From positions 992,001-1,056,000 of the forward strand of contig CAXXEF010000001.1 in NCBI GenBank assembly GCA_963677825.2: a DNA stretch of 64,000 bases. Direction: 5' to 3'. Under the pieces are notes generated by a model. The model ran no database searches and was not told the DNA's origin. It saw nothing but the letters and a program-made list of their open reading frames with translations. Positions 17,178 to 25,818 of this stretch are shown here, piece after piece (within the stretch, counting starts at the first letter, position 1; each line of letters starts with the position of its first letter). The position numbers and the translations under genes are program-made. The stretch comes from Sporobacter sp963677825 (GTDB taxonomy: Bacteria > Bacillota > Clostridia > Oscillospirales > Oscillospiraceae).

Positions 17178-17828
17178 ATGACTAGGCCGAATAATGACGA
17201 AATGATCCTGCGCCAACGTATTGCAGCCAATATGGCACATTACAGAAAATTGCATAATATGACGCAGTCGGATCTGGCCGCGCGCATCGCCTATTCCGAT
17301 AAGTCCGTATCCAAATGGGAGCGCGCCGAGGGCGTGCCGGACATTTACGTGCTTACGCTTATTGCGGATGTATTTAAAGTCACGGTAGGTGATTTGATCA
17401 GCCCAAACGCGCCGCCGCTCCCGCCCTCCGTCGTCAGCGTCAATAAAAACCGGGCAACCCTGCTGCTGATTATCATCGGGCTCGTTTGGCTCGTCGCGAC
17501 GGTCGCTTACGCGGCGGTACGCGTGTTTGCGCCGGCGCTCGATTGGGCTTGGTATTTCTTTATCGGCGCGATCCCGGCGACGTTTATCATCGCCGTTGTC
17601 CTCACGTCGATTTGGTGGGGCCTCCGGCTGCGCATGATGTCGGTCAGCGCTTTGGTATGGTCGGTCGCCGCTTTTGTATACATTTTATTTCCGCTGACGA
17701 ATGTGCAGCTCATTTTCGCCGTCGGCGCGGTACTGCAGGTGCTGGTTATACTATGGTACTTCTTCCTCAAGCAGCTTAAAAAGAAAAAAGAGCTGCTCAT
17801 CCAAAGTGAGAAGGTGACCGGAATTTGA
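17178..17828 (+). CDS. XRE-family regulator with four-helix membrane domain
   Basis: The 216-residue protein has an N-terminal Cro/C1-type helix-turn-helix (about residues 12-66; SDLAARIAYSDKSVSKWERA) followed by about four transmembrane helices (roughly 95-205) and a short Lys-rich tail. Membrane-tethered XRE proteins are common in Clostridia and are thought to respond to envelope signals. Its stop codon overlaps the TTG start of the following reductase, so the two are coupled. The repeat at 17120-17162 is a probable operator. Target genes are unknown. Confidence 0.85.
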   Translation: MTRPNNDEMILRQRIAANMAHYRKLHNMTQSDLAARIAYSDKSVSKWERAEGVPDIYVLTLIADVFKVTVGDLISPNAPPLPPSVVSVNKNRATLLLIIIGLVWLVATVAYAAVRVFAPALDWAWYFFIGAIPATFIIAVVLTSIWWGLRLRMMSVSALVWSVAAFVYILFPLTNVQLIFAVGAVLQVLVILWYFFLKQLKKKKELLIQSEKVTGI

Positions 17829-18610
17829 AAATCACCGCGATCAACGGCAGTCCACGCAAAAACGGCAACACGGACGAGCTTCTGCGCCTTTTTAAGAAAA
17901 CGATTCATGCCCAAGCGGGCTCGGAGCCTGTTGAATTTGACATCATTTCGCTCGCCGATAATGCACTGCAGTTTTGCCGCGGCTGCCGCGCCTGTTTTGA
18001 CCGCGGCGAGCAGGCTTGTCCGCTTCAAGACGAATTACCCGACATCTATCGCCGTCTGCTCGACAGTGACGGCGTTATCATCGCCGGTCCCGTCTACGTC
18101 GAGGACGTGAGCGGTACGCTCAAAAACTTCATCGACCGGATGGCGTTCAACTGCCATCGGCCCGCTTTTGCCGGCAAACCGGCCATGACCCTTCTGACAG
18201 CCGGGATGGGCGCGTCCGGGCATCCGCTGCGTACCGTCGGTTTTGCGCTGCGTTCCTGGGGCTTCCGCGTCAGTGCGCGATATACCTTTAAAATGGGCGC
18301 GCGGATGAGCCGCGAGGATGCCGGGCAGGTCTATACCGCCCAGGCGGCGAAGCTTTGCCTGTGTTTTATCGGCGACATACTTGGGAACAAGCCGCTCAGG
18401 CCGTCTTTTTACAATCTGCTTGTCTTCAAGGTACAGCAGATGAGCTACCGGGATGGGGCGAACTACCAGGGCACCTATGATCAGGCTTACTGGCAGCAGC
18501 GCGGCTGGCTCGAGCCGGGATGCACCTATTTTACGCATCACAAAAGCAATCCGCTTAAGGTCTTGGCTGCGCGGTTGGTCGGCGGTATAGTCGGAAAAAT
18601 GATGATATAA
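17825..18610 (+). CDS. Flavodoxin-like/NADPH-dependent FMN reductase family protein
   Basis: The 261-residue protein starts with TTG (17825-17827), sharing bases with the upstream TGA, and reads MKITAINGSPRKNGNTDELL, the FMN-phosphate-binding signature of iron-sulfur-flavoprotein and FMN-reductase families. It also has RGCRACFDRGEQACPLQDEL, a cysteine cluster like that of multimeric flavodoxin WrbA-type and Isf proteins, and GPVYVEDVSGTLKNFIDR, which lines the flavin. It probably reduces quinones, metals or other small acceptors. It forms an operon with the membrane XRE regulator. Confidence 0.85.
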   Translation: MKITAINGSPRKNGNTDELLRLFKKTIHAQAGSEPVEFDIISLADNALQFCRGCRACFDRGEQACPLQDELPDIYRRLLDSDGVIIAGPVYVEDVSGTLKNFIDRMAFNCHRPAFAGKPAMTLLTAGMGASGHPLRTVGFALRSWGFRVSARYTFKMGARMSREDAGQVYTAQAAKLCLCFIGDILGNKPLRPSFYNLLVFKVQQMSYRDGANYQGTYDQAYWQQRGWLEPGCTYFTHHKSNPLKVLAARLVGGIVGKMMI

Positions 18611-18611
18611 A

Positions 18612-18640
18612 AAAAGGCCTCCCGCAAAAAGCGGGAGGTC
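18612..18640. terminator. Terminator between convergent reductase and universal stress protein genes
   Basis: Stem CCTCCCGC / GCGGGAGG with an AAAAA loop (18617-18637). On the minus strand it is followed by CCTTTTTTT, so it best serves the universal stress protein gene. The 117 bp between it and 18758 contain no convincing gene. Confidence 0.8.
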
Positions 18641-18757
18641 AGCTTATTAGGAAGGTAATCATGTTGAAGGAATAATCAATATGACGCGGATGCGGCGTAC
18701 TATACGTTCGGCCGCTGCACCATTTTATGCCGGCAGCGCCGGGATGGTCACATCGGC

Positions 18758-19207
18758 TTACTTGACGACCAGTACCGAGCACGGCGCATGGTCTACAACA
18801 TGCTTGGCAACCGAACCGATAAACAGCCGCTTGAGCGGATTAAGGCCGCGATGCCCCATGACGATCAAATCGGATTCGGCGGTCTGCGCCACGTCGACGA
18901 TGACGTGATGCGGCGTACCGACCCGGATCTCCTGCGTGATCTCGATGCCGGTACAGTCGAGCTTATCGACGATGGCGTCGAGTATCTTCTGCCGGTCATC
19001 TTTTTTTAGGCCGATAAGCGTATCGCGCACACCGGCATAATCGCCCGACATAGCGATACCAAACTCCGAATAAGACACTTCGCTTTCCACTTCCACAACA
19101 GAAACGAGGAGGATGCTCGATCCGAATTTCTTGGCAAGTGTTACAGCCTCGCCAAGCGCCTTTTGCGACTGGCCCGATCCGTCGACGGGCACGAGGATTT
19201 TTTTCAT
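18758..19207 (-). CDS. Universal stress protein (UspA family, ATP-binding type)
   Basis: The 149-residue protein opens MKKILVPVDGSGQSQKALGE and ends with the nucleotide-binding motif GHRGLNPLKRLFIGS (G-x2-G-x9-G-S) and SVLVVK, so it is the ATP-binding class. Such proteins accumulate under starvation or other stress. The start at 19207 is supported by GGAGGG; a longer reading would place the promoter inside the gene. It lies downstream of the potassium-uptake genes but is separated by a terminator and has its own promoter. Confidence 0.93.
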   Translation of the reverse strand: MKKILVPVDGSGQSQKALGEAVTLAKKFGSSILLVSVVEVESEVSYSEFGIAMSGDYAGVRDTLIGLKKDDRQKILDAIVDKLDCTGIEITQEIRVGTPHHVIVDVAQTAESDLIVMGHRGLNPLKRLFIGSVAKHVVDHAPCSVLVVK

Positions 19208-19265
19208 ATGTATCCCTCCGTTTTTATTCAAAGCGGTTACATACCGCAGGTTCATTATTAGTCTC

Positions 19266-19294
19266 ATAGTATCATAACACCGGGCTAATTTCAA
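19266..19294 (-). promoter_or_regulatory. Promoter for the universal stress protein gene
   Basis: Minus strand TTGAAA (19289-19294), 17 bp, TACTAT (19266-19271), about 60 bp upstream of the start. Confidence 0.7.
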
Positions 19295-19328
19295 ATTCTT
19301 TCGGCCCTTAAGCGCGCACCATTTGCAT

Positions 19329-19359
19329 AAAAACGCCCGGCGTTGAGCCGGGCGTTTTT
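19329..19359 (-). terminator. Terminator of the potassium-uptake operon
   Basis: 13-bp stem AAAAACGCCCGGC / GCCGGGCGTTTTT with a GTTGA loop, 25 bp beyond the trkA-like stop. Confidence 0.9.
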
Positions 19360-19383
19360 GATTGACTTTTGGTATAATCTGTA

Positions 19384-20058
19384 TCAGCTGGTCGTATTAT
19401 CATGCTGATGCTTCTTGTCGGTGAGCGCGAGCCCGTCTTTTTTAGCGCCGGCAATCACAATGTGCTCACCTTTTAAAAACACATGGTACGGGCTGACAAA
19501 CGGTGTAATGACGTCGCTCGTTTTAACGCCGATGATGTTGACGTTGTATTTCGCGCGTACATTGATCTCAGCCACCGTCTTGCCGACCCAGGCGTTGGGC
19601 ACTTGTATCTCGCTGATCACATACTCGGGCGTCAACTCAATGTAGTCAAACGAATTCGTCGCGCTGTAGCGTACGGCCGTGCGCTGCGCCATGTCCTTTT
19701 CGGGATGGATGACCTCGTTCGCACCAATTTTTTGCAGGAATTTCGTCTGCGGGTCGCGGTCGGCACGCGCGACGATGTGTTGCGCGCCAAGCTCCCGCAG
19801 CAGGTACGTCACCTCGAGCGAGCCTTGAAAGTCGTTACTGATACACACAAAACAGATATCAAAGTTGCCGACACCCAGCTCGATAAGCACCTGCTCCTCC
19901 TGACAGTCGCCGATACGCGAGGCCGTCACAAACGGGGCGACCTTCTCAACGGCCTCCTCGTCTTTATCGATGACCATTACCTCATTGCCCAGTTCCATGA
20001 GTTTCAGGGACAGGTGCCGTCCAAATCTGCCAAGACCGATGACAAGCATTGATTTCAT
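19384..20058 (-). CDS. KtrA/TrkA-type potassium channel regulatory subunit
   Basis: The 224-residue protein has an RCK_N (TrkA_N) Rossmann domain (MLVIGLGRFGRHLSLKLMEL, residues 3-125) that binds ATP/ADP or NAD, and a C-terminal RCK_C domain (about 140-215). It gates the partner membrane subunit encoded 66 bp upstream in the same direction, forming a KtrAB-like potassium importer at the cell membrane. Length and domain order are typical. Whether it should be called ktrA or ktrC cannot be decided from sequence alone. Confidence 0.92.
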   Translation of the reverse strand: MKSMLVIGLGRFGRHLSLKLMELGNEVMVIDKDEEAVEKVAPFVTASRIGDCQEEQVLIELGVGNFDICFVCISNDFQGSLEVTYLLRELGAQHIVARADRDPQTKFLQKIGANEVIHPEKDMAQRTAVRYSATNSFDYIELTPEYVISEIQVPNAWVGKTVAEINVRAKYNVNIIGVKTSDVITPFVSPYHVFLKGEHIVIAGAKKDGLALTDKKHQHDNTTS

Positions 20059-20124
20059 AGTATCGTCCTGTTCCGCCGCAAAGCGACTATTATATTCTCA
20101 GCCGTGCCGTTTAAACATCGACTT

Positions 20125-21465
20125 TTAACCGATAATGATTTTCTCCGAGACCTTTTTGACACTTGTTTGCGCATACGCTTTTTTGCGCGAGACAGCCATT
20201 GCCACCGACAGGCTGCCGACACGTCCGGCGTACATCAGCAGCATGATCACGATACGTGATACACTGCCCAGACTGCCGGTGATGCCGCGCGTCAGGCCAA
20301 TCGTTCCCATGCCGGACAACGCCTCGTAAACACCATCCGTCAGCGTTGCGCCTTGCGCGCACAGTACAAACGCGCCGCCGAGAGCCAATGTGAGATAGAT
20401 ACTTGCGCTTGTCGCCGCGCGGTGGAGCGAGCGATCCTCCAGACGGCGGTCGAACACATTGAGGTCCTCCCTGTTACGCGTACGCGCGATCATCGCCACG
20501 ACGAGCACGAGCACGGTTGTGACCTTCATGCCGCCGCCCGTCGAGCCGGGTCCCGCGCCGATGATCATGTAGACCATCGTCAAGAGCGTACCGCCGGCAC
20601 TCATATCGGCGGTGGAAACCGTATTAAAGCCGGCCGTTCTCGGTGTGATGGCCGCAAAGAAGGATGCCATCACCCGCTCGCCGGAATCCATACCGGCCAT
20701 CGAGTGGCTGCCCTCAAACAGGAAAAACAGCGCCGTGCCGACGACGACCAATATCGCCGTCGCCACAAGCATCAGCTTCGTATGCAGATGATATTTCGAA
20801 AACCGCAGGCCGTTCTCCGTCAGATCGTCCCAGACGAAAAAGCCCAGGCCACCGGCGACGATCAAAATCATCACCGTCACATTGACGAGCACGTCGCCGG
20901 CAAAGTGCGTCAGCGAGCTGTACGGCTCAATCCGGCCCATGATGTCAAAGCCCGCGTTACAAAACGCCGAAACGGCGTGAAACAGCCCCATCCAGATGCC
21001 TTTTGCCGTGCCGAAATCTGGGATAAACCGCGCCGCCAATACAGCCGCACCGATTAATTCCAGCGATAAGGTCAGCACAAACACCTTTTTCGTCAGGCGC
21101 ACGACGCCGCCGAGCTTCAGGGCGCTGACGGAATCCATCAGCAGCGCACGCTCCTTGAGGCCGATGCGCCGTCCCAGCACCATGGAAAACATGATCGCCA
21201 CGATCATGAAGCCTAGGCCGCCGATCTGGATCAGAAAGAGAATGACAATTTGCCCGAACAGTGAAAACTGTGTATACGTATCGTAGAGTACAAGTCCCGT
21301 CACGCACGTGGCCGACGTCGAGGTGAACAGACCGTTCAGCAGCGGGATGCTTTGTCCGTCGCGGCTGGCGATCGGCAGGCATAGCAACAGGCCGCCGATC
21401 AGAATAACCAGCGCAAATCCAATCACCAAAATCTGCATCGTAGACAGCTTGAGGCCAGGCTTCAT
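20125..21465 (-). CDS. TrkH/KtrB-family potassium transporter membrane subunit
   Basis: The 446-residue membrane protein contains four pore-like repeats with filter segments such as STSATCVTGLVL, VSAFCNAGFDIM, TPRTAGFNTVS and SGMGTIGLTRG, the diagnostic glycine-bearing loops of the TrkH/TrkG/KtrB superfamily. It imports potassium driven by the membrane or sodium gradient. The start MKPGLKLS at 21465 has the ribosome site GGGAGG; an ATG at 21513 would add 16 residues without one. It is the first gene of the operon with the RCK subunit. Confidence 0.93.
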   Translation of the reverse strand: MKPGLKLSTMQILVIGFALVILIGGLLLCLPIASRDGQSIPLLNGLFTSTSATCVTGLVLYDTYTQFSLFGQIVILFLIQIGGLGFMIVAIMFSMVLGRRIGLKERALLMDSVSALKLGGVVRLTKKVFVLTLSLELIGAAVLAARFIPDFGTAKGIWMGLFHAVSAFCNAGFDIMGRIEPYSSLTHFAGDVLVNVTVMILIVAGGLGFFVWDDLTENGLRFSKYHLHTKLMLVATAILVVVGTALFFLFEGSHSMAGMDSGERVMASFFAAITPRTAGFNTVSTADMSAGGTLLTMVYMIIGAGPGSTGGGMKVTTVLVLVVAMIARTRNREDLNVFDRRLEDRSLHRAATSASIYLTLALGGAFVLCAQGATLTDGVYEALSGMGTIGLTRGITGSLGSVSRIVIMLLMYAGRVGSLSVAMAVSRKKAYAQTSVKKVSEKIIIG

Positions 21466-21579
21466 AACATCCTCCCTGCGTCGGGCGCCGGTATGTATCC
21501 TATAACATACCAATGCCGCTGACAGTTATGAAATATACCACTTGTTGGCGGTATTATCAACCGTTTTATCGATATTTGT

Positions 21580-21605
21580 CGCGCGCACGCGTACGCGCGT
21601 GCGCG
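21580..21605. repeat. Perfect 26-bp alternating pyrimidine-purine tract containing a hairpin
   Basis: From 21580 to 21605 every step alternates pyrimidine and purine, mostly CG and CA/TG. The tract can also fold as a 9-bp stem, GCGCACGCG / CGCGTGCGC, with a TACG loop. It lies in the roughly 290-bp gap between the divergent trkH-like and aldo/keto reductase genes. Such tracts can adopt Z-DNA under negative supercoiling. Confidence 0.6.
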
Positions 21606-21636
21606 AAACTATACATAAATACCGCCGTTGCTGCGC

Positions 21637-21665
21637 TTGACGCTGTGTCTTGTTTGGGATATGCT
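21637..21665 (+). promoter_or_regulatory. Promoter for the aldo/keto reductase gene
   Basis: TTGACG (21637-21642), 17 bp, TATGCT (21660-21665), about 90 bp before the start codon. Confidence 0.6.
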
Positions 21666-21757
21666 GAATTCATACAATACGCGCGTTTCGTCCGGCAATG
21701 TACATCACACCGTTGACGGGCGACCGACGCGCCATACGATGATTTCGGAGGTTTTAT

Positions 21758-22894
21758 ATGGGATATCTTGGTGAAGACATTAAAAAGCTCGGCTTTGGCC
21801 TGATGCGGCTGCCAATGATCGGCGGCTTTGACGGTGAAGTCGATATTGAGCAGACCAAGCAAATGGTGGATCTATTTCTCAGCAAGGGTTTTACGTATTT
21901 TGACACGGCATACGGCTACGGCAACGGTAAGTCTGAAGCGGCAATGAAAACGGCGGTCGTCGACCGCTATCCGCGCGAGAGCTTCCAACTAGCGACGAAA
22001 CTGCCGGCCTGGGCCGGCCCGAAAACGGCCGACGAGGCAAAGCAGATGTTCTGGACATCGCTCGAGCGCACGGGCGCAGGTTATTTCGATTTTTACCTGC
22101 TGCACAATCTCGGCGGCGAGCGGACCGAAACGTTTGATAAGTTCGGCATCTGGGACTTTGTGCGTGAGCAAAAAGAGAAAGGCCTCATCAAGCATATGGG
22201 CTTTTCCATGCACGACAGCGCCGATGCGCTTGACGAGATCCTCACGAAGCACCCCGAGGTTGAATTCGTCCAGTTGCAGATCAACTTCGGCGACTGGGAA
22301 AGCGACTCGGTACAGTCTCGTAAATGCTACGAGGTTGCGTTGCGGCACAACAAGCCGATCATCATCATGGAGCCGGTCAAAGGCGGCATACTGGCCGACC
22401 TGCCTGAAAGCGTCGAGTCGATCCTGAAGAAAGCCGAACCGGACGCTTCGCTGGCGTCGTGGGCGATCCGCTTTGCAGCGTCGCTCGACAACGTCATCAC
22501 GGTGCTCAGCGGCATGTCCACACTGGAGCAGATGCAGGACAATATTTCGTATATGGAGCATTTCAAGCCGCTGACGGCAGACGAACAAGCCGTCATTGAA
22601 ACTGCTCGCACGACGCTCGACGCGATCCCGCGGGTGCCGTGTACGTCGTGCGGCTACTGCGTCAAGGGCTGCCCGCAGGGCATCCACATCCCGCAATTCT
22701 TTGACGCGATAAACCGCCATCTCGTTTACGGCAACATGCACTCGGCGAAAATGGGCTATCATTTCACGGTCATGCTTGGCAGCGCCAAAGCGTCAACGTG
22801 TATCGAGTGCGGCGCGTGTGAGCAGGTTTGTCCGCAAAAGATTAAGATCATTGACGAGCTGAAAAAGACTGTCGATCTGCTCGAAGAAAAATAA
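21758..22894 (+). CDS. Aldo/keto reductase with C-terminal ferredoxin-like domain
   Basis: The 378-residue protein joins an N-terminal (beta/alpha)8 aldo/keto reductase domain (FGLMRLPMIGG, catalytic region FDTAYGYGNGKSEAAMK, GFSMHDS) to a C-terminal Fe-S part with CTSCGYCVKGCP and STCIECGACEQVCPQ, enough cysteines for two 4Fe-4S clusters. This fused family is common in anaerobes; it is predicted to be an oxidoreductase but substrates are rarely known. It is a single-gene unit with a GGAGG ribosome site and a strong terminator. Confidence 0.92.
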   Translation: MGYLGEDIKKLGFGLMRLPMIGGFDGEVDIEQTKQMVDLFLSKGFTYFDTAYGYGNGKSEAAMKTAVVDRYPRESFQLATKLPAWAGPKTADEAKQMFWTSLERTGAGYFDFYLLHNLGGERTETFDKFGIWDFVREQKEKGLIKHMGFSMHDSADALDEILTKHPEVEFVQLQINFGDWESDSVQSRKCYEVALRHNKPIIIMEPVKGGILADLPESVESILKKAEPDASLASWAIRFAASLDNVITVLSGMSTLEQMQDNISYMEHFKPLTADEQAVIETARTTLDAIPRVPCTSCGYCVKGCPQGIHIPQFFDAINRHLVYGNMHSAKMGYHFTVMLGSAKASTCIECGACEQVCPQKIKIIDELKKTVDLLEEK

Positions 22895-22911
22895 ACCGCA
22901 TCACTGTGTTA

Positions 22912-22946
22912 AACGTCGGAGGCCACTTTGGCCTCCGACGTTTTTT
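22912..22946 (+). terminator. Terminator of the aldo/keto reductase gene
   Basis: Stem AACGTCGGAGGCC / GGCCTCCGACGTT with a five-base loop, followed by TTTTTT. Confidence 0.93.
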
Positions 22947-22955
22947 CTGTTTAGC

Positions 22956-24656
22956 CTATTTTGGCCGATCGCATACGGCGCGCCCGGTATCATTTGATTT
23001 CATCGGATATTGAGTGATCGGATACGCCCCTGTCACAGGATCGCACGCCGTATAATCGGCGGCGACCAGCACGTCGCGCGCGCACAGTATCGCGATGCCG
23101 AGCTTTTTTCCGGGTGCAGCTTCTGCCACAGCCGCCGCAGCGCGCTTCAGCCGCCGATCCGCCAGCCGCAGGCAGGTCGGCAGCTTGCCGGAACGATTGG
23201 TCGACAATCGGTCGAGCACCAGATTGTCGCGCAAAACATCGGCGTCGACGTTCGGCAGCTCGGCGAAAAATGCCTGCACTGCCGCCGTCAGCGCGTCGAG
23301 TGAGGCGCCGACAAGCCGCCGGACGATCTGCTCACCGAGCGCGTCAAAAAGCTCGAACGGCGTCAAGCGCGTAACGTCCAGCACATAAGCGAGCGTCCGG
23401 CGAAAACGACCGGTGTTATTAAGCTTATCGACCGCATCGGCTATGTGACGCAGACGCGAAAGCGCGTCCGCCGTCAGCCATGGCGTTTCGGCCACCTCAT
23501 AGGGTGGTGCATCCGAATAGCGGCACGGATATCGCATCGCGTCGCGTCGCATCGGCGCGCCGTGTAATAGCTTGAGAAACCCCAGTTGCAATTGATGCGC
23601 GCCAAGTGCGTACGCCGCGTTAAAACTGGCCGCAAACGCGGCGATGTCCTCGTGCGGCAGGCCTGCAATCAAATCGATATGCACGTGTATCGTCCCGAGC
23701 GCAATCAGGCGGCGGACGGCGCTGATGAGCCGCGTCATGTCTGTTTTCCGGCAGACGGCGTCGAGCGTTTTTTCGTTAAAACTCTGCACGCCGATCTCAA
23801 ACTGGATGAGACCCGGCGGCGCAGCCGATAAGATCGACAGCGTTTCATCATCTAACAGATCACCGGCGATTTCAAAGTGGAAGCAGACGCCTTCCGGAAT
23901 GCGCGCCTTGTATTCTCCGATGATGAACGCGAATATCTCACGCGCCCGCGCTTTGTCGGCGTTAAACGTCCGGTCGACGAGTTTGACTGTTTTTGTGCCG
24001 CTCGCCGCAAGCGCCAGCAAGTCGCGCTTGGCGCGCTCCATACGGAAAAAGCGGACGCCTGCACCAAAGCCCGACAGACAAAAGGCGCAGTGGAACGGAC
24101 AGCCGCGGCTCGTCTCAAGATACGCGATGCGCCCGCCGAGCGCCTGAAAATAGTCCGGCGTATACGGATTCGGCGGCTCGTCCGCCGGGCTGTACGGCGC
24201 GGCAAGCATCAGCCTGTCGCCGGCAACGCGGCAAAGTCCCGGGATACTGTCAAAGCCATCGCCGCTTGCAAGGGCGTCGAGCAGCAGTGCAAATGGCCGC
24301 TCCCCCTCCCCGGCCAAGACATAATCTGCGGCCGTTTCGCGTAAAAGTGTTTTGGCGTTATACGTCGCCTCCGGACCGCCGAGCACGATCGCGGCGTCCG
24401 GCAACAGGCGGCGGATGTCCGGCAGCAGACGGCGGAGCGTCGCGATGTTCCAGATGTAGCAGCTGAGCGCGACGACGTCGGGCATACCGTCCGTGATCAG
24501 CGCGAGGATATCGCCGTCGGACTGGTTAATCGTCCCCTCGGCGACGCGGACAGTATGCGCGTGCGCGCAAAACGCCGCGGTGCCCGCGCGTAAATACCAC
24601 GGCGCGAGCGACGAATGAATGTATCGGGCGTTGAGCGCTAAAATGACGGCGTGCAT
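22956..24656 (-). CDS. B12-binding radical SAM protein, DUF4080 family
   Basis: The 566-residue protein opens MHAVILALNARYIHSSLAPW and has an N-terminal cobalamin-binding-like domain (to about residue 130), a radical SAM core with Cys186-Cys190-Cys193 (GCPFHCAFC) followed by KLVDRTFN, and a C-terminal DUF4080 region. Enzymes of this group are uncharacterised; B12-dependent radical SAM enzymes usually methylate unreactive carbons or rearrange rings. It stands alone between terminators. Family placement is sure; the reaction is unknown. Confidence 0.88.
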   Translation of the reverse strand: MHAVILALNARYIHSSLAPWYLRAGTAAFCAHAHTVRVAEGTINQSDGDILALITDGMPDVVALSCYIWNIATLRRLLPDIRRLLPDAAIVLGGPEATYNAKTLLRETAADYVLAGEGERPFALLLDALASGDGFDSIPGLCRVAGDRLMLAAPYSPADEPPNPYTPDYFQALGGRIAYLETSRGCPFHCAFCLSGFGAGVRFFRMERAKRDLLALAASGTKTVKLVDRTFNADKARAREIFAFIIGEYKARIPEGVCFHFEIAGDLLDDETLSILSAAPPGLIQFEIGVQSFNEKTLDAVCRKTDMTRLISAVRRLIALGTIHVHIDLIAGLPHEDIAAFAASFNAAYALGAHQLQLGFLKLLHGAPMRRDAMRYPCRYSDAPPYEVAETPWLTADALSRLRHIADAVDKLNNTGRFRRTLAYVLDVTRLTPFELFDALGEQIVRRLVGASLDALTAAVQAFFAELPNVDADVLRDNLVLDRLSTNRSGKLPTCLRLADRRLKRAAAAVAEAAPGKKLGIAILCARDVLVAADYTACDPVTGAYPITQYPMKSNDTGRAVCDRPK

Positions 24657-24712
24657 ACAGTCCTCCGTTTTAGTTGGTTTGCGTTACTATCATACCGCAA
24701 ACAAGACAAAAG

Positions 24713-24743
24713 AAAAAGAGGCCGCAAAGCAGCCTCTTTTTCT
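24713..24743 (-). terminator. Terminator of thiT
   Basis: Stem around GAGGCTGC / GCGGCCTC flanked by A- and T-rich arms on both sides; T-rich on the minus strand. Confidence 0.8.
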
Positions 24744-24751
24744 TTTTATAC

Positions 24752-25318
24752 TCAATAGCGTGATCTGCCGATTCGATCGAGCACCGGCAGCAGTGCCGCT
24801 ACGGCAACGGCCGTGATAGCGATCTCCCAGATCATGTACGTTCCGTTATAGGTCAGGGAGTACAGCCATACAGGCGTGCCCTCCGGCGCATAAACGCCCC
24901 AGACTATGATGCCGCTGACGAAGTGGCAAGCTAAGCGCAGTACGGTAACCGCCACCGCGCCGACGACGCCGCTGACGATCCGGTTTTTGATGGGCTTACC
25001 AAAAAACGCGGCAAGGCCTAAAACCGTAAACGCGAGCACATAATCGAGCAGGACATCCGCAGCGAACATCGTAAAGGTACGCGTCGGCGGCGGAATGAGA
25101 CCCGGCGGCAGAATCAGCTGTAACAGGCTGTAGACGAACGCCGCGGCCAGCCCCCATTTGATCCCGTGGCGATACGAGATAAGGACGAGCGGCGCCATGC
25201 TTGCCAGCGTCACCGAGCCGCCCTGCGGAAATTCGTAGAGCTTGATGAGGCTCAGCACGACGGCGATGGCGATCAGCATCGCGCATTCTACCATGGTCAG
25301 TGTTGTTTTTCTTGTCAT
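24752..25318 (-). CDS. thiT: Thiamine-specific ECF transporter S component
   Basis: The 188-residue, six-helix membrane protein begins MTRKTTLTMVECAMLIAIAV and contains the thiamine-pocket residues of ThiT (LYEFPQGGSVTLASMAPL, a Tyr/Trp-rich C-terminus WLYSLTYNGTYMIWE). It binds thiamine and docks to a shared energy-coupling factor module, whose genes are not in this window. A canonical TPP riboswitch and terminator lie upstream, which independently supports the substrate. Ribosome site GAAGGAG. Assignment secure. Confidence 0.95.
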   Translation of the reverse strand: MTRKTTLTMVECAMLIAIAVVLSLIKLYEFPQGGSVTLASMAPLVLISYRHGIKWGLAAAFVYSLLQLILPPGLIPPPTRTFTMFAADVLLDYVLAFTVLGLAAFFGKPIKNRIVSGVVGAVAVTVLRLACHFVSGIIVWGVYAPEGTPVWLYSLTYNGTYMIWEIAITAVAVAALLPVLDRIGRSRY

Positions 25319-25414
25319 TTTCTTCTCCTTCAGATTCTTGAATTACCGAGAACATCTGAAGCCAAGCAGCTTTGCAGACTTTGCGCATCCGCCGGTGCAG
25401 TTTTTTGACATACA

Positions 25415-25446
25415 AAAAGGCACCCTGCGAAATGCCGCAAGAGTGC
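25415..25446 (-). terminator. Riboswitch-controlled terminator upstream of thiT
   Basis: On the minus strand GCACTCTTGCG pairs with CGCAGGGTGC (one bulged T) and is followed by CTTTTTG. It directly follows the TPP aptamer and about 95 bp separate it from the thiT start, the arrangement of a transcriptional OFF switch. Confidence 0.85.
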
Positions 25447-25454
25447 TCACAAAA

Positions 25455-25543
25455 GTCTTCCTACGCTGGCATTATCCAGATCAGGTCGAGGGTTCACCGC
25501 GTTAAGCCGCCGCATCTCAGCCGAGTTTACTCAGCACCCCTGT
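25455..25543 (-). promoter_or_regulatory. TPP riboswitch (THI element) controlling thiT
   Basis: The minus strand carries the conserved blocks GGGGTGCT, GGCTGAGATG, GAACCCTCGACCTGATCTGG and ATAATGCCAGCGTAGG in the correct order. Binding of thiamine pyrophosphate should favour the terminator at 25415-25446 and shut down thiamine import. Confidence 0.97.
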
Positions 25544-25558
25544 ATTCGGTTTGAGGTG

Positions 25559-25587
25559 ATTATACATGGTCTCGGCAGCGCTGTCAA
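25559..25587 (-). promoter_or_regulatory. Promoter of the thiT leader
   Basis: Minus strand TTGACA (25582-25587), 17 bp, TATAAT (25559-25564): consensus at both hexamers, 15 bp upstream of the aptamer. Confidence 0.93.
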
Positions 25588-25644
25588 TCAGATTTGTATG
25601 TAGGGGGCGCCTGCGCGCCCCCTCTAGTGTCCGATTACTATCCG

Positions 25645-25818
25645 CTATACACCGGAAACGCCGCGTTCGGCGCGCTCGATCGCCTTTGTGACGATATGGC
25701 CGCAATCACGCGACGAGACATCGCCCCAGCCGCCGTTCTTTTGAACAGACTCGTACACACCGAGTTCCTTGGCGATCTCCATCTTCAAATTCTCAGACAT
25801 TCTGCTTCGCCCACTCAT
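25645..25818 (-). CDS. Alpha/beta-type small acid-soluble spore protein
   Basis: The 57-residue protein reads MSGRSRMSENLKMEIAKELG, then VYESVQKNGGWGDVSSRDCG and HIVTKAIERAERGVSGV. The EIAKELGV segment contains the Glu-Ile-Ala sequence cut by the germination protease GPR, and the GGWGDVSSRDCG...KAIERAE region matches the DNA-binding half of clostridial SASPs. It would coat and protect spore DNA and be degraded on germination. GAGGAAC ribosome site; the 174-bp gene is expected to be forespore-controlled, although I could not identify a sigma-G promoter with confidence. This gene is the best evidence that the organism forms endospores. Confidence 0.88.
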   Translation of the reverse strand: MSGRSRMSENLKMEIAKELGVYESVQKNGGWGDVSSRDCGHIVTKAIERAERGVSGV

